Assembly (NCBI GenBank): GCA_027257055.1
Contig: JAPVLO010000003.1
Span: 14,821,501 to 14,885,500, forward strand
Direction of reading: 5' to 3'
Source of the DNA: Cephalopachus bancanus
Taxonomy: Eukaryota; Chordata; Mammalia; Primates; Tarsiidae
Length of the DNA stretch: 64,000 nucleotides
Translations under genes and position numbers: made by a program
Shown here: positions 10,826 through 22,126 of the stretch, piece by piece
How the letters are laid out: every line of letters begins with the position of its first letter
Numbering within the stretch: the first letter of the stretch is position 1
Notes under the pieces: model-generated
What the model was told of the DNA's origin: nothing
Seen by the model: the letters and a program-made list of their open reading frames with translations, nothing else
Database searches by the model: none

Positions 10826-11800
10826 TGCAGCAATAGAGGCTATCCCATCAATACATGCTTTCATGAATGCTGTGGCAGAGTAGTGAGGCCAAATGAATTG
10901 TATAGGGTGACAAGGGTGACACACATCCCTTCTGCTCTGTTTCATTACCCAAATGAAGCCACATAGCCTACCATATTTCCAGAAAGCAGAAAGCTAGAAA
11001 TATTTGCTGAATAGCACAAATAATTACCACATTGAGTCATATAACAATGGAAAGACAGTTGAGTTTAAAAAGCAAAGTAGAGACAAAACTCTGGGAAGCT
11101 TAGGCTGCCCTAAAATGTAGGTGATTCCTATAGAAAATAATTGTAAATCAGTTTCTGTGAGGACTTTCTGATTAGTTTACAATAGCAGGTTTACCTTATT
11201 CCTGCTGTATCTATATATGTCCTTGGTGAATTATGTAGTAGTACCCAATTCTAGCAAATTCCAGCAAGAGTTTATAATTGAGCAGATGTGGGGAGTTGGT
11301 TAAATTATTCTTTTTAACTTCTTTTGACCTTAGTCCTTCTTGAAACATTTGTCTTTCTTGGCACAAAACACTCAATTATGTTAAAAAAATTAGTTATCAA
11401 TATATTAAAAAAAAATTTGTCATATAGTAATACATGTACCTCTTCACAATCACATTGAGTAACTTCATCTATCAACTGTTTCAGTGAATGCCATATTTCC
11501 AAAGTAATACAAGTAACAATATTTTGATGTACCTGCCATAGGCCTAGGTACATTGAATGCTCTCTGGATAATTCTGACACATGCCCCAGGGGTAAAGCAT
11601 AAGAATAACATGCTCTGGCATTGTGTACTTCCAGTTGAACAGTCATGGGACTGAACGGTCAGACCCATGTTAATTGTCCTTAATGTGTAAGAAAGTGGGG
11701 ACTTATCAGACTCAGAGAAGCCTTGCCTGAATGTTATTAAGACTGCTGCTCCAAGTCTTACTACTGCTCCCAAGTATTATGTAGTCAATTATACTCTTGA
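10826..11800. other. Unique intergenic sequence
   Basis: No repeat or coding sequence could be supported here. The minus-strand frames at 11314-11773 overlap each other and show no domain. Confidence 0.45.
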
Positions 11801-11808
11801 GTCCAAAG

Positions 11809-12024
11809 CAGTGGTTCTCAATGGGGGAGGAGAGATGATTTTGCATGCACTATCCTAGGAATATTGGACAACGTCTGGGGACTTCTGGGTGGAGGGCAGT
11901 ACTACTGGCATCTAGTGTGTAGAGACCAGGAATGTAGCTAAACATCCTACAATGCACTGGACAGTCCTCACAACAAAGCATCACCCGCCCCACTTGGCAA
12001 TATTGGCAAGGGTGAGAAACCCTG
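11809..12024 (+). mobile_element. MER5-type hAT-Charlie DNA transposon
   Basis: The element begins cagtggttctcaa and ends tgagaaaccctg, matching hAT-Charlie inverted termini. Internal landmarks match MER5A: 'ggcatctagtgtgtagag', 'gctaaacatcctacaatgca' and 'gacagtcctcacaacaaag'. It is about 216 bp. No clear 8-bp target-site duplication remains. Confidence 0.88.
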
Positions 12025-12870
12025 GCCTATCCCACAGTGATAGACACAGAAGATGATAAAAACTCATTAAACTAAAAGCTAAGTTTGAGAAATAACTTAA
12101 AGGAACCAAATTACAACATGGAATTGAATAGTGAAAAAACTACTCTGGCTTCATGAAACAAAGACTTTTGAAAAATAAATATGTGTTGGTTGGGATAGGT
12201 AAAGAAGGATGCATTATATTCTCTCCTCCTCTACCCTGATTTAGAGTCCCATGGTTTGATCAGCTAGAAACAGAACCTCAGTCCTGTCTGCCCACTAGGA
12301 CCTGAGCTTGCTGAGGATACCAGCATTACTCCTCCCTTCACTTCACCCATCTTTACACATTAAAGTAGATAATGTGAACAGATTAAGATGTATGAAAAGA
12401 AAGATGGAAGAGGGACTGAGGAAGAGAGCAGAGAGTGGCGCTGACAATGACCCTTCTGAGAAACCAAGAATCAAACCCAGTCATGGCAGCAGAGGCAGAC
12501 AAATGTCAGTTTCCATGCAAGCTGGTTGTCATGTTTTGTTTTGTTTTTTAAAGCTATAACAGTGTCAATAAATTACAGCAGCTGGTTGTGTTGATAGGAG
12601 GAAGGAAGATGCCACCTTGTGACTGTATTGTGCCTGTACTTATAAGAATATCTTTCCATAGTGAATTTAACAAAGACATTATCTCACATGCAGAGGTTAG
12701 GAAAATAGGTCATTCTGTATATTTCTTTAAGTATAATTAACTGAAGATGGAGTTCATGGCAGAAAAGCCCTGGCAGTGAGACACTAAGAGCAAATAAAAT
12801 TCAATGAATATAAATTAATGCTGTAAATCTGTTTATAACATAGGTGCAGACAGAACATTTAAAAATACAC
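12025..12870. other. Unique intergenic sequence
   Basis: No repeat or gene is recognised here. The open frame at 12308-12559 has no domain or conserved feature that I can see. Confidence 0.45.
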
Positions 12871-12879
12871 ATTATTTTA

Positions 12880-12985
12880 TGTGTGTTCACTATCTAATCC
12901 TGCCAAATACCCTCTTAAGTGAGTACAATGCTTATCTCATTTTCGTAGGTGAAGAAATAGAACTATACACAGTAATCATAAGTCT
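12880..12985 (-). mobile_element. Possible MIR fragment
   Basis: 'ctaatcctgccaaataccct' followed by 'cttatctcattttcgtaggtgaagaaatag' resembles the reverse complement of the MIR core. It is short and diverged. Confidence 0.45.
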
Positions 12986-13199
12986 GGACATAAAGAGTTT
13001 ATTGATATTACACTTCAATACATGGCATGTGCCAATGCACTGTCTCTTATAGTAATGCAATACTGCATGGAAGGTGGTGCACTAACACACCATTTGTGCT
13101 ACTTGCTGCATTTGTGTTTATGATGCACAGGACTGCCACAGTTGGCAATTGAGAAACTCACTGCACCAAGGCTATATGTAACCAAAAGAACCCTACAGT
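12986..13199. other. Unassigned sequence next to the first ancient L1
   Basis: No confident assignment is possible. It may include decayed 5'UTR of the L1 that becomes recognisable at about 13200. Confidence 0.3.
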
Positions 13200-15012
13200 G
13201 CCTATGTCAGCTCCCTGCCAACTTCAAATAAGAAGAAATAGTCTACGAAAATGAGAAGGAATCAGAACAATTATTCTGACAGTATGAAAAAAAAGAGTGC
13301 TCCAATACTCGAAAAGACCACACCAACTCTTCAGCAACAAACCCTAACCATAATGAAAATTTTGAAATTCCAGACATAGAATTCAAAGGGTTATAAAACT
13401 GATCAATTAACTTCAGGAGAAAATTGAAAACTAACATAAAGAAATAAAAAAAAACTATTTAAGACATAAATGAAAAATTTTCTAAAGAGATAGACACCTT
13501 TTAAAAAATGCTGAAATTCTGTAGATGAAAGAATTATTTAGAGAAGTGCAAAATGTGGTAGAAAGTTTTAACAGTAGGCCAGAACAAATAGAAGAAAGGC
13601 TCTCAAGAACTTGAAGACAAGGCTTTTGAATTAACCTGATCAGACAACAAAGAAAAAAGAATCAAGAGAGTGGACTAAAGCATCCAAGAAAGTGGGATTA
13701 TGTAAAATGTCCAAATCCAAGAGTTATAGATGTTCCTGAAAAGAAAAAGAGAAAGAAACAGGTTTGAAAAACCTACTTGAGGGAATAATGGAGGAAAATT
13801 TTCCTGAATTTGCCAGAGATCTAAGCACCCAGATACCAGAAACTCAACAAACCCTAGAAGATTCATTGCAAAAAAATTCATCCTCAAGGCATATAATCAT
13901 CTGGTTATGCAAAGTTAATGTGAAGGAAAGAATTTTAAAAGAAATGAGACAAAAAAATCAAATAACTTACGAATGTAAACCTATCAGACTAATAACAGAC
14001 TTTTCAGAAGAAACCTTACAAGCCAAAAGAGATCAGGACCCCATCTTCAATCTCCTCAAACTAAATAACAGTCAGCCAAGGATTTTGTAACCTGCTAAAC
14101 TAAGTTTCATAAGTGAAGGAGAAATTAAGTCCTTCACAGACAAGCAAATGCTTAGGGAATTTGTTACAACTAGACCAGTTCTACAAGAAATTCTCAAAGG
14201 AGTTCTAAGTACTGAAACAAAAGTTCAAAATGTACCCCCCAAAAAGCATTGGATATCATAAAACTCACAGGACTTATAACACCAACACAATAGAGAGAGA
14301 ATAAGAGCAACCAGGTAACAACAGATGTGATGAATGGAATAGTGCCATATATTATTATCAATTCTGAATATACTGATCTCAATGCCCCACTAAAAATATA
14401 TAGACTGGAAGAATAGATTTAAAAAACACAACCAAAAATCTACTGGCTTTAAGAGACCCACTTAACTCACAAAGTTTCCTATAGACTCAACATAAAGGGG
14501 TGGAAAAAAATATTCCATGCAGATGGAACCAAAAACAAGCAGGTGTAGCAATTCTTACATCAGATAAAACTGGTTTTAAATTAACAACAGTAAAAGAAGG
14601 CAAAGATGATTATATACTGATAAAGGGACAAATCTAATAAGAACACATCACAATTTTAAGTATATATTCACCTAGTGCCAAAACTCTCAGCTTTATAAAA
14701 CAAGTTCTTCTAGACTTAAAAAGAGATAGACAGCAATACAATAATAGTGGGAGACTTCAACACTTTGCTGATGGCAATAGACAGATCATCAAGGCAGAAA
14801 GTCAGTAAAGAAACATTAGAGTTAAATTGGACTCTAGAGCAAATGGAACCAACAGACACATATAGAACATTTCATCCCCAAAAGACAGATCATACATTTT
14901 TATCATCAGAACATGAAATTTCATTTTTAAGAAACTGAAAAAAAAAAAAAAAAACCAAAATGGTATCAAGTACCTTTTCAGAACACAATAGAATAAACTA
15001 GAAATTAACTTC
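13200..15012 (+). mobile_element. Ancient L1 (copy A), 5' part: ORF1 and start of ORF2
   Basis: A plus-strand L1M-type element starts near 'gctccctgccaacttcaaat'. The ORF1 coiled-coil and RRM/C-terminal regions can be followed. The peptide at 13764-14090 includes 'EENFPEFARDLSTQIPETQQ' and 'RHIIIWLCKVNVKERIL', typical of ORF1p. The start of ORF2 endonuclease is at 14650-14930 ('MGDFNTLL'). It is heavily mutated. Sequence breaks off at 15012, where younger insertions begin, and resumes at 21889 and 29009. Confidence 0.85.
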
Positions 15013-15437
15013 AAGGGTGTCTTCTACGTTTTCTTTTTTTTTTTTTTTTTTTTTTTTTTTTGAGTTGGAGTCTCACTCTGTCACCCAGACTGGAGTGCAG
15101 TGGCCGCTCCCGGCCACCGCAGCCTCGGCCTGCTGGGCTCCGGCGATCCTTCCGCCTCAGCCTTCCGAGTAGCTGGAATTGCAGGCATGCGCCACCATGC
15201 CCAGCTGATTTTTTTTTTTTTAAATTTATTGTAGAGATGAGGTCTCGCTGCCCAGGCGGGTCTCAAACCCGTGGGCTCAGGCAATTCACTCACCTCAGCC
15301 TCCCAAAGGTGAGGGATTACAGGCTGAGCCACTGAGCCCGGCTTGCATTTTCTAAGGTTCTTACAGTTTGAGGTTTTACATTTAGGTCTTTGATCCATTT
15401 AGAGTTGATTTTTGTTTATGGGGATAGGTAGGGGTCT
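15013..15437 (-). mobile_element. Minus-strand L1 ORF2 fragment (about 115 bp) split by a young Alu
   Basis: On the minus strand 15437-15347 reads as ORF2 ('cctacctatccccataaaca' through 'aaccttagaaaatgca'). The same L1 text continues beyond the Alu at 15033-15013 ('gaaaacgtagaagacaccctt'). It lacks an L1 3' end, so it is an internal piece, perhaps from a 5' inversion or a later deletion. Confidence 0.75.
15034..15342 (-). mobile_element. Young short-form Alu
   Basis: A full-length minus-strand Alu has a 27-nt T-run (A-tail). Its signatures GGCCGGGAGCGGCC and short GGGCAGCGAGACC-type spacing place it with the young subfamily. The flanks agaaaaygyag and agaaaatgca on either side are consistent with a short target-site duplication in L1. 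Confidence 0.92.
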
Positions 15438-15676
15438 TTTTTTCCCCCTTAAAAATGTTTTATTACTTATAAAATATAATAGGTATAAATAGTGATACAT
15501 AAATAATAACATAAACTTATAAATTATAAAACAATATTTTCACTGTCATAATTTTATGTAACACAATAAATAATATTTGTTAATGTGATAACTTGATTGA
15601 TCATAGTATCTTTCTGGCTCACCTTTCTGCAAATTCATTTATTAGGTCATCAAAATTTATACTTTCGGCAACTTCC
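15438..15676 (-). other. Unassigned AT-rich segment, possible retrocopy 3'UTR fragment
   Basis: On the minus strand this ends with AATAAA (complement of 15458-15463), then about 15 nt, then an A-run (15437-15443). That layout suits the 3' end of a processed transcript. No coding sequence is visible, and the other end abuts an AluJ. The source gene is not recognised. Confidence 0.35.
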
Positions 15677-15969
15677 TTTTTTTTTTTTTTTTTGAGTTGG
15701 AGTCACACTTTGTCACCCAGGCAGGAGTGCAGTGGCTTGCTCACAGTCCTCAACCTTGACCTACTGGGCTCAGGCAATCCTTCTGTCTCAACCTTCCAAG
15801 TAGATGAAACTACAGATATGTACAACCATGGCCAGCTAATTTTTTTTATTTATTATAGAGATGAGGTCTCACCAAGTTGCCCAGGCTGGTCTTGAACCCA
15901 TGGACTCAGGCAATTCTGTCACTTTGGCCTTCCAAAGTGCTGGGATTATAGGCGTGAGCCACAGCGCCC
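15677..15969 (-). mobile_element. Older Alu (AluJ-like)
   Basis: A dimeric Alu on the minus strand has a T-run tail at 15677-15693 and ancestral phrasing (ccaagttgcccaggctggtc, aaagtgctgggattataggcg). Its 5' end directly meets the 3' end of the full-length minus-strand L1. Confidence 0.9.
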
Positions 15970-16155
15970 TAATGGTTGTGGGGTACAGTTAAGGGTTAGG
16001 TATACAAATATGCTTCATTCAGGCCCCCTTGTTGATAACAGGTGTCTCCCCGTCCCCAGACAGATGTTTACTACCATTAGTCCCATCCCTCCCCCATAGT
16101 TTTCCACCACTGTCAGTCATTTTCTTATGGTAGTGTGTTGGATGATCAAGGACCA

Positions 16156-19100
16156 CTATATGAGTGAGAATATATGATACTCAGATCTTTGTTTCTGTGA
16201 GAGATCACTCAGTATTATAGACTCTAGCTCCATCCAGGTTGCTGCAAAATTCATGATTTTGTTCTTTTTTATGGCTGCATAGTATTCCTTCGTGTATATG
16301 TACCACATTTTTTTAATCCAGTCCTCTTTTGAAGGACATTGTGGTTGGTTCCAGGTTCTTGCTATTGTGAACAACGCTGTGATAAACATACATGTGCAGG
16401 TATCTTTTTTACAGAGTGATTTGAGTTCTTCAGGGTATATTCCCAGTAGGGGGATTGCAGGGTCATATGGGAAGTTGATGTTTAGAGCTTTTAGAAATTG
16501 CCACACTGCTTTCCACAGAAGTGGCACTAGTTTACACTCCCAACAACAGTGTAGGAGTGTTTCCTTTTCACCACACCCTCTCCAACAACTATTATTTTCT
16601 GAGTTATTGATAATTGCCATTCTGACTGGAGTTAGGTGGTATCTCAGTGTGGTTTTGATTTGCATCTCCCTGATGATTAGTGAGTTTGAGCATTTCTTCA
16701 CGTGTCGGTTGGCTGCTCAGATGTCTTCCTTTGTGAAGTATCTGTTCATATCTTTTGCCCATTTTATAATGGGGTTGTTTGTTTTTTTCTTTTCAGTATG
16801 TTTGAGTTCCTTGTAGATCCAAGATGTTAAGCCTTTGTCAGATCTGGAGTTGGCAAATACTTTTTCCCAGTCTGTAGGCTGTCTCCCTGCTCTCTTGATG
16901 GTTTCTTTGACTTTGCAGAAGCTTGTCAGTTTAATGAGGTCCCACTTGTCTATCTTATCCCTTATGGCCTGTGGGTTTCGAGGTTTGTTCAGGAATTGGA
17001 TGCCAGTTCCAATTTCCATGAGGGTATGTCCTTCATTTTCTTAGGTTCTTATGGTTTGAGGTTTTACATTTAGGTCTCTGACCCATTTGGAGTTAATTTT
17101 TGTGTATGGGGATAGATAGGGGTCCTGTTTCAATCTTCTGCATGTGGTCAGTCAGTTTTCCCAGCATGATTTACTGAATAGGTTCTCCTCTCCCCAGTGA
17201 TAGGTGGTGGAGGCTTTGTTGAAGATGAGTTGGTTGAGAAATTGAGGTTTTGCTTCTGGGAACTCAATTCTATTCCATTGATCTATATGCCTGTTTCTAT
17301 ACAAATACCAAGCTGCTTTGATGATTGTAGCTTTATAGTAAAGCTTGAAGTCTGGTAATGTGATATCACCTGCTTTGGTTTTTTTTGCTGAGGATTGTTC
17401 TGGCTATTCTTGGTCATTTGTGTTTCCATATGAATTCCTGTGTTGTTTTTTCTAGGTCTGAGAAGAATGTTGCTGGTAATTTGATAGGTATTGCATTAAA
17501 TCTGTAGATTGCCTTAGGTAAGATGGACATCTTCACAATGTTGATTCTTCCAATCCATGAGCATGGGATATTTTTCCACTTGTTTGTGTCATCTTTGATT
17601 TCTTTGAGTAGAGTTTTGTAGTTTTCATTGTAAAGATCTTTCACGTCTCTGGTTAGGAAGATGCCAAGGTATTTCATTCTTTTTGTGGCTATTGTGAATG
17701 GAATTGTGCTTCTTATTTGGGTTTCTGTTTGTTTATTATTGGTGTAAAGATATGTGATTATCTTTTGCACATTTATTTTATATCCTGAGACTTTGCCGAA
17801 GGCCTTTATCAGTGTAAGGAGGTTATTGACAGATTCTCTTGGGTTTTCAAGGTACACAATCATGTCATCTGCAAAGAGAGATAACTTGACTTCCTCTTTT
17901 CCTATTTGGATACCCCTGACTGCCTTCTCTTCTCTGATTGCTCTAGCCAGGACTTACAATACTATATTGAACAGGAGGGGTGAGAGTGGGCATCCTTGTC
18001 TTGTTCTAGTTTTCAGGGGAAATGGTTCCAATTTTTGTCCGTTTAGGAGTATGATGGCTGTGGGTTTCTCATAGATGGCTTTTACTACTTTGAGGTATGT
18101 TCCCCGTATGCCTAGATGTTTGAGGGTTTTTATCAAGAAGGGGTGCTGGTTTTTATCAAAAGATTTTTCTGCATCTAATGATATAGTCATGTGGTTTTTG
18201 TTTTGGCACTGTTGATGTATTTAATTACATTTATTGTTTTATGAATGTTGAACCAGACTTGCATTCCAGGGATGAAGCCTACTTGGTCATAATGGATGAT
18301 TTTTGAGATGTGTTGTTGAATCCGGTTTGCTAGGATCTTGTTGTGAATTTTAATGTTTATGTTCGTCAAAGATATTGGTCTGTAGTTCTCTTTCTTTGTT
18401 GGATCTTTACCTGGCTTGGATATCGATGTGATGTTAGTTTCATAAAATGATTTGGGGAGGGTTCCATCTTTCTCAATTGCCTGAAATAGCTTCAGTAGAA
18501 TTGGAATCAGCTCCTCCTTAAATGTCTTGTAGAATTCTGCTGGAAAGCCATCTGGTCAGGGCTTTTTTTGTAGGTAGTTTTCTTATTACATAGTCAATTT
18601 CCGTGATTGTTATTGGTCTATTTAGGGTCTCAATTTCTTCTTGTTTCAACCTAGGTAGGTTGTGTGATGACAGAAAGTCCTCCATTTCCTTGAGGTTTTC
18701 AAGTTTGTTTCCATACAAGTGTACATAGTAGTTTCTGATGATCTTTTGTATTTCTTCAGGGTCAGATGTGACTTCATCTTTTGTATTTCTGATTGTGCTT
18801 ATTTGGGTTTTTTCTCGTTTTTTCTTTGTCAGTCTAGCTAGGGGACCATTGAATTTGTTTATCCTTTCAAAGAACCAGTTTTTTGTTTCATTGATTTTTT
18901 GTATTATCTTTTTGTCTTCTATGTCCTGGATGTGGGCTTTTACTTTGGTGGTCTGGATTCTTCTGCTGAAATTAGGGTTTTTGTGGTCTTGCTTTTCCAG
19001 CTTCCTTAGGTGGCTTGTTAGGCTGTTAATTTGTGCTCCTTCCATTTTCTTCATGTGTGTTTGTAGGGATATAAATTCCCCTCTTACTACAGCTTTTAAG

Positions 19101-19995
19101 GCATCCCAGAGATTTTGGTAAGATGTTTCTTCATTTTCATTTGTTTCCAGGTATCTTTTGATCTCTGTTTTGATTTCATCATTGACCCAGGAGTTGTTTA
19201 GCATCATGCTGTTTTGTGACCATGTCTTTGTGGGTTTTGGGGGGACCTTGTTGGTGTCAATGTTTATTTTTATTCCACTGTGGTCCAAGAAAGTTCATGG
19301 TAGAATTTCGGTCCTTTTAAATTTGCTTATGCTTGATTTATGGCCAATTATGTGGTTGATCTTGGAATACATTCCATGCGGTAATGAGTAGAATGTGTAT
19401 TCTCTTGTCTTTGGATGGAGTGTTCTGTAGGTATCAATTAAGTCCATTTGGTCCAGAGTCACATTGAGGTTCTGGATCTCATTCCTGATTTTTTGTCCTG
19501 ATGATCTGTCTAGGGTTTTGAGTGGGGTATTAAGTCCCCAGTTATGATGGTGTTAGAGTCAATATCTTTCTTGAGTTTTCCCAAGAATTGCTTTATAAAA
19601 GTTGGTGCACCTATGTTAGGTGCCTATATGTTTAGGATACATATTTCTTGTTGATGGAGTGAACCTTTTATCATTATGTAGTGGCCCTCTGTATCTTTTT
19701 AAATTTTTGATACCTTAAATGGTATTTTGTCTGAAATTAGGATCGCGTCTCCTCCTTTCTTTTATGTTCCATTCGCCTGACAATTTGTTTCCCATCCTCT
19801 TACTTTGAGTCTGTGCATGTCCTTTCTAGTGAGATGGGTCTCTTGAAGGCAGTATATTGCTGCCTGGTGATATTTTATCCATTTTGCCATTCTATGTCTT
19901 TTCAGTTGTGCATTTAGTCCATTCACGTTCAGGCTAATTATTGAAATGTGAGAGTTTGTCCCTATCATAGAGTTCTTATAGAGTTGTTCTTCCAC
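16156..19995 (-). pseudogene. L1 copy 1 ORF2 (endonuclease/reverse transcriptase), broken
   Basis: ORF2p nicks target DNA and reverse-transcribes L1 RNA. The endonuclease start (19995-19762) shows 'SLNVNGLN' and 'LQETHL' with the catalytic Glu. Further pieces occur at 19288-18518, 18369-18187, 18190-17954, 17863-17414, 17019-16717 and 16701-16156. The reverse-transcriptase core includes '[15 protein letters not shown]' and FADDM (intact catalytic Asp pair). The Cys/His C-terminal region '[18 protein letters not shown]' is visible. Multiple frameshifts and stops break the frame. Confidence 0.88.
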
Positions 19996-20054
19996 TTAGT
20001 TTATTGTCTTTCTTTTGTTTTGGGGGTTGATTCATGTGTATTTTATTCTTTTTC

Positions 20055-21027
20055 CTATACTCTTGTGAAGAACATTGTTCTTTTTTTCCCCTTTTCTTCT
20101 GTGTTTAGTACTTTCTTAAGTGTTTCAGGTAGAGGTGGTTTGGTGGCAGCGTAAGTTCTTAGGGATTGGATATCTGGAAAAGATTTTAATTCTCCCTCAC
20201 TGATGAAGCTTAATCTGGCTGGGTAGGTTATTCTTGGTTGAAATTGTTTATCTTTTAGGACTTTGAACATAGGGTTCCAAGCTCTCCCAGCCTGCAGTTT
20301 TTCTGTAGATAAATCTGCTGCTATTCTAATTGGTTTTCCCTGGTAGGTGATCTGGCCTTTTTCTCTTGATGCCTTTAGGATTTTTTCTTTTATGCCTACT
20401 TTGTTTAGGTGAATTATTATGTCTAGGAGTTGGTTTTCTCATTTGTTGTCTTGCAGGGGTTCTCTGAATCTCTTGTGTTTGAGTTTTTGCATCATTGATT
20501 AGATAAGGGAAGTTTTCTTGAGTGATCTCATGGAAGGTTTGTTCCAGTGTGGTTTCTGTCTCTCTTTCTGCCTCAGGAAGACCAATTACTCTTAGGTTCT
20601 GTCTCTTGACATAATCGCTCATCTCTTGAAGGTTTTGTTCTGTCTTTTTGAGCTTGTTTTCTGTGTTTTTGAGAGTTTGGGTTAGTTCTATATTTTGGTC
20701 CTCAAGCTCTGAGATTCTTTCTTCTGCTTGGGTAATTCTGCTTTCCATGCTTGTCAGTTTTTTATTTATTTCATTCACAGTATTCTTTATTACTGTTATC
20801 TCAGATATCGGCTCCCTTCTAGTTTCTTCTTGAGTCTCCTAAATTCTTTTTAATCTCTCCATTAATGTCTTGATATCTAGATTTGTAGCTTGAGACCAGT
20901 CATTCTGGGGGGTCTTCATTGTTTGCATTCCGAAGTCAATATTCTTAATGTCTGCCCTCCCAGTAGTCTGGGAGAGACCCATACTCTTCTTTTGGTTTTT
21001 CTTCCTTTGTGTAGATTTTTCTCTCAT
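20055..21027 (-). pseudogene. L1 copy 1 ORF1 (RNA-binding chaperone protein), broken
   Basis: ORF1p is the trimeric RNA-binding nucleic-acid chaperone of the L1 ribonucleoprotein. The N-terminal segment (21027-20839) ends at TAG after KRLKRI-type sequence. The middle coiled coil (20778-20326, 'SRITQAEERISELEDQNIELTQ') and RRM-like part ('RVIGLPEAERET') follow, then a frameshift. The C-terminal domain (20270-20055) includes 'PRITYPARLSFISEGELKSF' and ends at TAG. Three pieces need at least two disruptions to be bridged, so no protein is made. Confidence 0.85.
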
Positions 21028-21888
21028 CCCTTAGTGGCTAAAGTCCCTTGAGTTCTAATCTCCAGCCTCTCCCCTCTGTTTTTGTTACAGGCAGCTAGCC
21101 TGTTGCCTGGGAGATCTGTGACTCTTGTCTCTCTTCAGCGTAGGGGAGGGGCTTTGTCTCCTGTTTAACAACGTCACTGTGGGGACCGAGGTGGAGGCTC
21201 TGATAGGTGGGCGGGGTGATGCAGATCTGCCTTGAAAATGGTGGAGGTGGTAGTTTTACTTTCACTTTTAGGGATGCTCATGTGGGTCTCTAGGCAGGAC
21301 CAGCTGCACAGCTGGGCGCTGGATCCAGGGTGCCACCAGCAGGCTGAGGTGGAGGAGAGGGTCAGAGTTCCCTCGTCTGGATCTGGACGCCTCCGATCAG
21401 CACCTTATACAAGCTTGGGGTTCTGCTCCCTTATACAAGCTTGTGGTCGCATGCTGAGTGCCTCAGCTAGGGTGGGCCCAGGCCTCCAGATCTCCAAAGC
21501 TCCAGAGGGCAGGTGGTGTCTCTGAGTCCCTCACAGGGCACTTCAGCCAGAAATGGGACTGGTATCTCTGAGGGGCGGGTGCCCAGAGCCTCCCTGGGTG
21601 ACCGGCAGCTTGGTGCTGGTTGCTGGTCGTGGCAATGTAGCCAGGGAGGGAGCTGGGATCCAGGATTCAGGATTCCCCAGCTGGCTGGAGTCACATATAG
21701 TGGAGCAGCCACTGCCGGGCTGCAATATCTGGCCCTGCGTGGGACGAAAGGTCCCCAGGCCTTGTACCAGTGTGGCTGGTGGTGGGCAGGGGGCTGCAGG
21801 ATGAAAAGTAAGAGTCTTTTTGGGAACTCATATTCGGAGAGTCTCACGGATCCACCTATACCGTCGCCATCTTCAGGAGGCTCCTAAA

Positions 21889-22126
21889 GATGGAAATTTA
21901 AAAACTTCTTGAAATGAATGACCACAATGAAAAAAGTTATCAAAACTTCTGTGACACAGCCAAAGCTTTGTTCAGAGGAAAATTTATAGTGGTTAAGGTC
22001 TACATTAATAAGATTCAAAGATCATATATCAACAACCTAACATCACACTCCAAAAAAAACTAAAAAAACACAAACAACAAAACTGAAGGCTAGCAGAAGA
22101 AAATAAATAATGAAGAAAAGAGAACT
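21889..22126 (+). mobile_element. Ancient L1 copy A, middle piece (ORF2)
   Basis: Ancient ORF2 text resumes ('aagttatcaaaacttctgtg', 'ttgttcagaggaaaatttat') and matches the corresponding part of ancient copy B at about 37885. About 150 bp expected between 15012 and here is missing. The last 14 bases (22113-22126) form the target-site duplication of L1 copy 2. Confidence 0.85.

Larger units (their letters stand above)
15970..21885 (-). mobile_element. Full-length L1 (copy 1), about 5.9 kb, ORFs broken
   Basis: From its 5' end at about 21885 (ggagcctcctgaagatgg on minus) it has a roughly 0.86-kb 5'UTR, ORF1 (21027-20055), a spacer, ORF2 (19995-16156) and a short 3'UTR ending 'gtaccccacaaccatt'. 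No A-tail remains because an AluJ abuts it. The 3'UTR matches type 'a' (tatctgtctgggg) shared with copy 2. Its 5'UTR lacks about 600 bp of T-rich DNA present in copies 2 and 3. It interrupts ancient L1 copy A. Confidence 0.92.

Noticed and set aside
21232..21887. Overlapping open frames in GC-rich DNA at 21.2-21.9 kb that might suggest a host gene
   Set aside because: The region is the 5'UTR of L1 copy 1, and matching sequence occurs in the 5'UTR of L1 copy 2.
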